Part shown: positions 61,366 through 64,000 of the stretch, one piece after another | How the letters are laid out: each line of letters begins with the position of its first letter | Numbering within the stretch: position 1 is the first letter of the stretch | Origin: Pseudomonas uvaldensis | Lineage (GTDB): Bacteria > Pseudomonadota > Gammaproteobacteria > Pseudomonadales > Pseudomonadaceae | NCBI RefSeq assembly: GCF_021271205.1 | Contig: NZ_JAIWKS010000005.1 | Span: 1 to 64,000, forward strand | DNA length: 64,000 nt | Direction: 5' to 3' | Translations under genes and position numbers: made by a program | The notes under the pieces: model-generated | What the model was told of the DNA's origin: nothing | What the model saw: the letters and a program-made list of their open reading frames with translations, nothing else | Databases searched by the model: none

Positions 61366-61827
61366 TTGTCTGACACCCGCCCTCCCGTCCTTGACGAAAT
61401 CGACCGCCAATTGATCGCGGCCCTGCAAATAAACGCCCGGGAAAGCGTCGCCATGCTTGCCCGCCAGTTGGGCATCGCCCGTACCACCGTGACCTCGCGC
61501 CTGGCACGACTGGAAAAAGCCAAGGTCATTACCGGATATGGCGTGCGCCTGGGACAGCGCGTAATCGATGGTGGTCTGCAGGCCTACGTCGGCATCAAGG
61601 TCCAGCCGCGCTCCGGCAAGGACGTGTTGCGCCGGTTGAGCGCCATGGCCCAGGTCCAGCAGTTATGCGCGGTCAGTGGCGAATTCGATTATGTGGCTTG
61701 GCTGCGTACCGATTCGCCGGAACAGCTTGACCAGTTGCTGGACCAGATCGGTGGCGTGGACGGCGTGGAGAAGACCACCACCTCGATCATTCTCAGCAGC
61801 AAGATTGATCGGGGTCAGCCGGTCTAA
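61366..61827 (+). CDS. Lrp/AsnC family regulator of the lysine catabolic genes
   Basis: Regulator of 153 residues. The N-terminal helix-turn-helix is ESVAMLARQLGIARTTVTSRLARLE, and the C-terminal RAM domain contains AYVGIKVQPRSGKDVLRRL and VSGEFDYVAWLRTD. TTG at 61366 has GGAG 6 bases upstream and gives the usual start DEIDRQLIAAL; an ATG 7 codons earlier has no site. An AsnC-type gene occupies the same place beside davBA in P. putida. Control of davBA is inferred from position. Confidence 0.9.
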   Translation: MSDTRPPVLDEIDRQLIAALQINARESVAMLARQLGIARTTVTSRLARLEKAKVITGYGVRLGQRVIDGGLQAYVGIKVQPRSGKDVLRRLSAMAQVQQLCAVSGEFDYVAWLRTDSPEQLDQLLDQIGGVDGVEKTTTSIILSSKIDRGQPV

Positions 61828-61848
61828 AGGCCTATGTTGCAAAACCCC

Positions 61849-61878
61849 TTGTGGGAGCGAGCCCGCTCGCTCCCACAA
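61849..61878. repeat. REP hairpin after the AsnC-type regulator
   Basis: A perfect 13-bp stem, TTGTGGGAGCGAG with CTCGCTCCCACAA, and a CCCG loop. This is one REP copy, 22 bases after the regulator stop, and probably ends that message. The remaining gap to davB (61879-62044) holds the presumed davB promoter; a TAGAAT is at 61978-61983 without a clear -35. Confidence 0.88.
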
Positions 61879-62044
61879 AGGCCTGCTTCGTCATTTAGAC
61901 CTGAGCAATTGTCGAAATGACTTGTATCGAATCAAATCGACGACACATTGCGTCTTATTAACGTGTTTCACGCTCTCTAGAATGACCGGCATCTTTCCTA
62001 TACTCAGACGCGAATGCCGCGTCGAGTCGCCATCAAGGTCAGCC

Positions 62045-63727
62045 ATGAACAAGAACAATCGCCACCCCGCAAACGGCAAAAAGCCCATCACCATTTTCGG
62101 GCCGGATTTTCCTTTCGCCTTTGATGACTGGATCGAGCATCCGGCGGGCCTGGGCACCATTCCGGCTCATAACCATGGTGCCGAAGTGGCAATTGTCGGC
62201 GCCGGGATCGCCGGGCTGGTGGCGGCGTACGAATTGATGAAGCTGGGCCTCAAGCCGGTGGTCTACGAGGCGTCGAAGATGGGCGGACGCCTGCGCTCAC
62301 AGGCGTTCAATGGTGCCGAAGGCATCGTCGCCGAGTTGGGGGGCATGCGCTTTCCGGTGTCGTCCACGGCGTTCTATCACTATGTCGACAAGCTGGGCCT
62401 GGAAACCAAGCCCTTTCCCAACCCGTTGACCCCCGCCTCGGGCAGCACTGTCATCGATCTGGAAGGCCAGACCTATTACGCCGAGAAGATGGCGGACCTG
62501 CCGGCACTGTTCCAGGAAGTGGCGGATGCCTGGGCCGATGCGCTGGAGGACCGCTCGCGCTTCAGCGAGATCCAGCAGGCGATTCGCGACCGCGACGTGC
62601 CTCGCCTCAAGGAACTGTGGAATACCCTCGTCCCCCTGTGGGATGACCGCACTTTCTACGATTTCGTCGCCACCTCCAAGGCGTTTGCCAAACTCTCGTT
62701 CCAGCACCGCGAAATATTCGGCCAGGTCGGGTTCGGCACCGGTGGATGGGACTCGGACTTTCCCAACTCGATGCTGGAAATTTTCCGCGTGGTGATGACC
62801 AACTGCGACGATCATCAGCATCTGGTGGTCGGCGGCGTCGAACAGGTGCCCCACGGCATCTGGAAACACGTGCCGGAGCGCTGCGCGCACTGGCCGGAAG
62901 GCACCAGCCTGAGCTCGCTGCACCTCGGCGCTCCCCGCAGCGGTGTAAAACGCATCGCACGCGCCGACAATGGCCAGTTCAGCGTGACGGACGTATGGGA
63001 TAACACTCGCGAATATGCCGCGGTGCTGGTCACTTGCCAGAGCTGGCTGCTGACCACCCAGATCGAATGCGAGGAAGCGCTGTTCTCGCAAAAGATGTGG
63101 ATGGCCCTGGACCGCACCCGCTACATGCAATCGTCCAAGACCTTCGTGATGGTCGACCGCCCGTTCTGGAAGGACAAGGACCCGGAAACCGGTCGCGACC
63201 TGATGAGCATGACCCTGACCGACCGCCTGACCCGTGGCACTTACCTGTTCGATAACGGTGATGACAAGCCCGGGGTCATCTGCCTCTCGTACTCGTGGAT
63301 GAGCGATGCGCTGAAAATGCTGCCGCATCCAGTAGAAAAGCGCGTGAAACTGGCGCTGGATGCCTTGAAGAAGATTTACCCCAAGGTGGACATCGCCGCG
63401 CGGATCATCGGCGATCCGATCACCGTATCCTGGGAAGCGGACCCGCATTTCCTTGGCGCATTCAAGGGCGCCCTGCCTGGCCACTATCGCTACAACCAAC
63501 GCATGTACGCACATTTCATGCAGGACGACATGCCGGCCGAACAACGAGGGATCTTTATCGCGGGCGATGACGTCTCATGGACACCGGCCTGGGTTGAAGG
63601 CGCGGTACAAACCTCGCTCAATGCCGTGTGGGGAATCATGAAACACTTCGGCGGTGAAACTCACCCCGAGAACCCGGGTCCAGGTGATGTGTTCCACGAG
63701 ATCGGTCCGATCGCACTGCCTGAATAA
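62045..63727 (+). CDS. davB: Lysine 2-monooxygenase (DavB), FAD-dependent
   Basis: Flavin amine oxidase-fold protein of 560 residues that oxidatively decarboxylates L-lysine to 5-aminovaleramide. The FAD dinucleotide motif VAIVGAGIAGLVAAYELMKLG is at 48-68, followed by GRLRSQAFNGAEGIVAELGGMRF. The C-terminal FAD contact is GIFIAGDDVSWTPAWVEGA. Length, context (AsnC regulator before, davA-like nitrilase after) and synteny next to rpoD match P. putida davB. A tryptophan 2-monooxygenase is a related alternative, but davA argues for lysine. ATG at 62045; the frame extends further upstream without similarity. Confidence 0.92.
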   Translation: MNKNNRHPANGKKPITIFGPDFPFAFDDWIEHPAGLGTIPAHNHGAEVAIVGAGIAGLVAAYELMKLGLKPVVYEASKMGGRLRSQAFNGAEGIVAELGGMRFPVSSTAFYHYVDKLGLETKPFPNPLTPASGSTVIDLEGQTYYAEKMADLPALFQEVADAWADALEDRSRFSEIQQAIRDRDVPRLKELWNTLVPLWDDRTFYDFVATSKAFAKLSFQHREIFGQVGFGTGGWDSDFPNSMLEIFRVVMTNCDDHQHLVVGGVEQVPHGIWKHVPERCAHWPEGTSLSSLHLGAPRSGVKRIARADNGQFSVTDVWDNTREYAAVLVTCQSWLLTTQIECEEALFSQKMWMALDRTRYMQSSKTFVMVDRPFWKDKDPETGRDLMSMTLTDRLTRGTYLFDNGDDKPGVICLSYSWMSDALKMLPHPVEKRVKLALDALKKIYPKVDIAARIIGDPITVSWEADPHFLGAFKGALPGHYRYNQRMYAHFMQDDMPAEQRGIFIAGDDVSWTPAWVEGAVQTSLNAVWGIMKHFGGETHPENPGPGDVFHEIGPIALPE

Positions 63728-63752
63728 GCGGCCCGAATAAAAGGAGTTGTCG

Positions 63753-64000
63753 ATGCGCGTAGCCCTTTACCAATGCCCACCGCTGCCACTGGATCCGGCT
63801 GCCAACCTGCAACGCCTGCACCGGGTGGCGTTGGAGGCCAGGGGCGCCGATGTGCTGGTACTGCCGGAAATGTTCCTGACCGGCTACAACATCGGCGTCG
63901 ACGCGGTGAATGTATTGGCCGAGGTCTACAACGGCGAATGGGCGCAGCAGATCGGCCGCATTGCCAAGGCGGCCGGCCTGGCGATTCTCTATGGCTATCC
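63753..64000 (+). CDS. davA: 5-aminovaleramidase (DavA), N-terminal part
   Basis: The first 82 residues of a nitrilase-superfamily amidase that hydrolyses 5-aminovaleramide to 5-aminovalerate. MRVALYQCPPLPLDPAANLQ and the catalytic Glu in VLPEMFLTGYN are visible. The gene runs off the right edge. An ideal AAGGAG site precedes the ATG, and davB ends 25 bases upstream, so the pair is co-transcribed. Confidence 0.92.
   Translation, partial: MRVALYQCPPLPLDPAANLQRLHRVALEARGADVLVLPEMFLTGYNIGVDAVNVLAEVYNGEWAQQIGRIAKAAGLAILYGY

Noticed and set aside
63753..64000. davA as a truncated pseudogene
   Set aside because: The frame is open to the last base of the window and the catalytic Glu is present; the cut is only the window edge.

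Overview
The window is a continuous piece of core chromosome from a Pseudomonas of the fluorescens/putida side of the genus. Three things show this: the gene order (tyrS to argC, coq7-vfr-trpCDG, trpE-gph-rpe, lptD-surA-pdxA-ksgA-apaGH-glpE, prkA-yeaH-spoVR, tsaD/rpsU-dnaG-rpoD-rmcA, davBA); uniform GC-rich coding sequence; and GTGGGAGCGAGC-type REP sequences in the gaps, which are typical of the P. fluorescens complex. No insertion sequence, prophage, CRISPR array or transferred island was seen. Nearly every long opposite-strand frame is a shadow of a real gene.

Layout. Positions 1-110 carry a leftward rRNA-type promoter, so a 16S-led operon probably lies off the left edge. 0.1-8.3 kb: tyrS, an M23 endopeptidase, anmK (cell-wall recycling), erpA (Fe-S), argC, a HemJ-like protein, a nitronate monooxygenase-like protein and a DUF805 protein. 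8.3-11.6 kb: SDR, HIT protein, coq7, an OsmC protein and the cAMP regulator vfr. 11.6-20.2 kb: tryptophan biosynthesis in two minus-strand units, trpGDC and rpe-gph-trpE, with the autotransporter esterase estA between them. Each unit is preceded by a short leader ending ...RWRWRA-stop. The trpE leader is the in-frame 3' end of gph.

20.3-29.6 kb holds an agtSR-agtABCD-like locus (two-component system plus polyamine-type ABC importer, linked in P. aeruginosa to 4-aminobutyrate and 5-aminovalerate) with an iron-type alcohol dehydrogenase attached downstream. It is dotted with REP elements. 29.6-41 kb: a DUF3530 protein, a DjlA-like co-chaperone, murU-amgK (recycling of MurNAc and GlcNAc), then the plus-strand envelope and housekeeping run lptD-surA-pdxA-ksgA-apaG-apaH-glpE. 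41-46 kb: the stress-associated prkA-yeaH-spoVR triad. 46-50 kb: cca, folK/folB, plsY and tsaD.

50.2-54.8 kb: the macromolecular synthesis operon rpsU-dnaG-rpoD. It is followed by an RmcA-like VFT-PAS4-GGDEF-EAL protein, a CAU-anticodon tRNA (probably tRNA-Ile2), an unrecognised membrane protein with propeller-like repeats, and the lysine catabolic genes (AsnC regulator, davB, and davA cut by the right edge). DavBA makes 5-aminovalerate from lysine and Agt is known to import it, so the two ends of the window belong to the same metabolism. The most interesting signals are the two paralogous Trp leaders, the dehydrogenase coupled to agt, and the unrecognised propeller-like gene.
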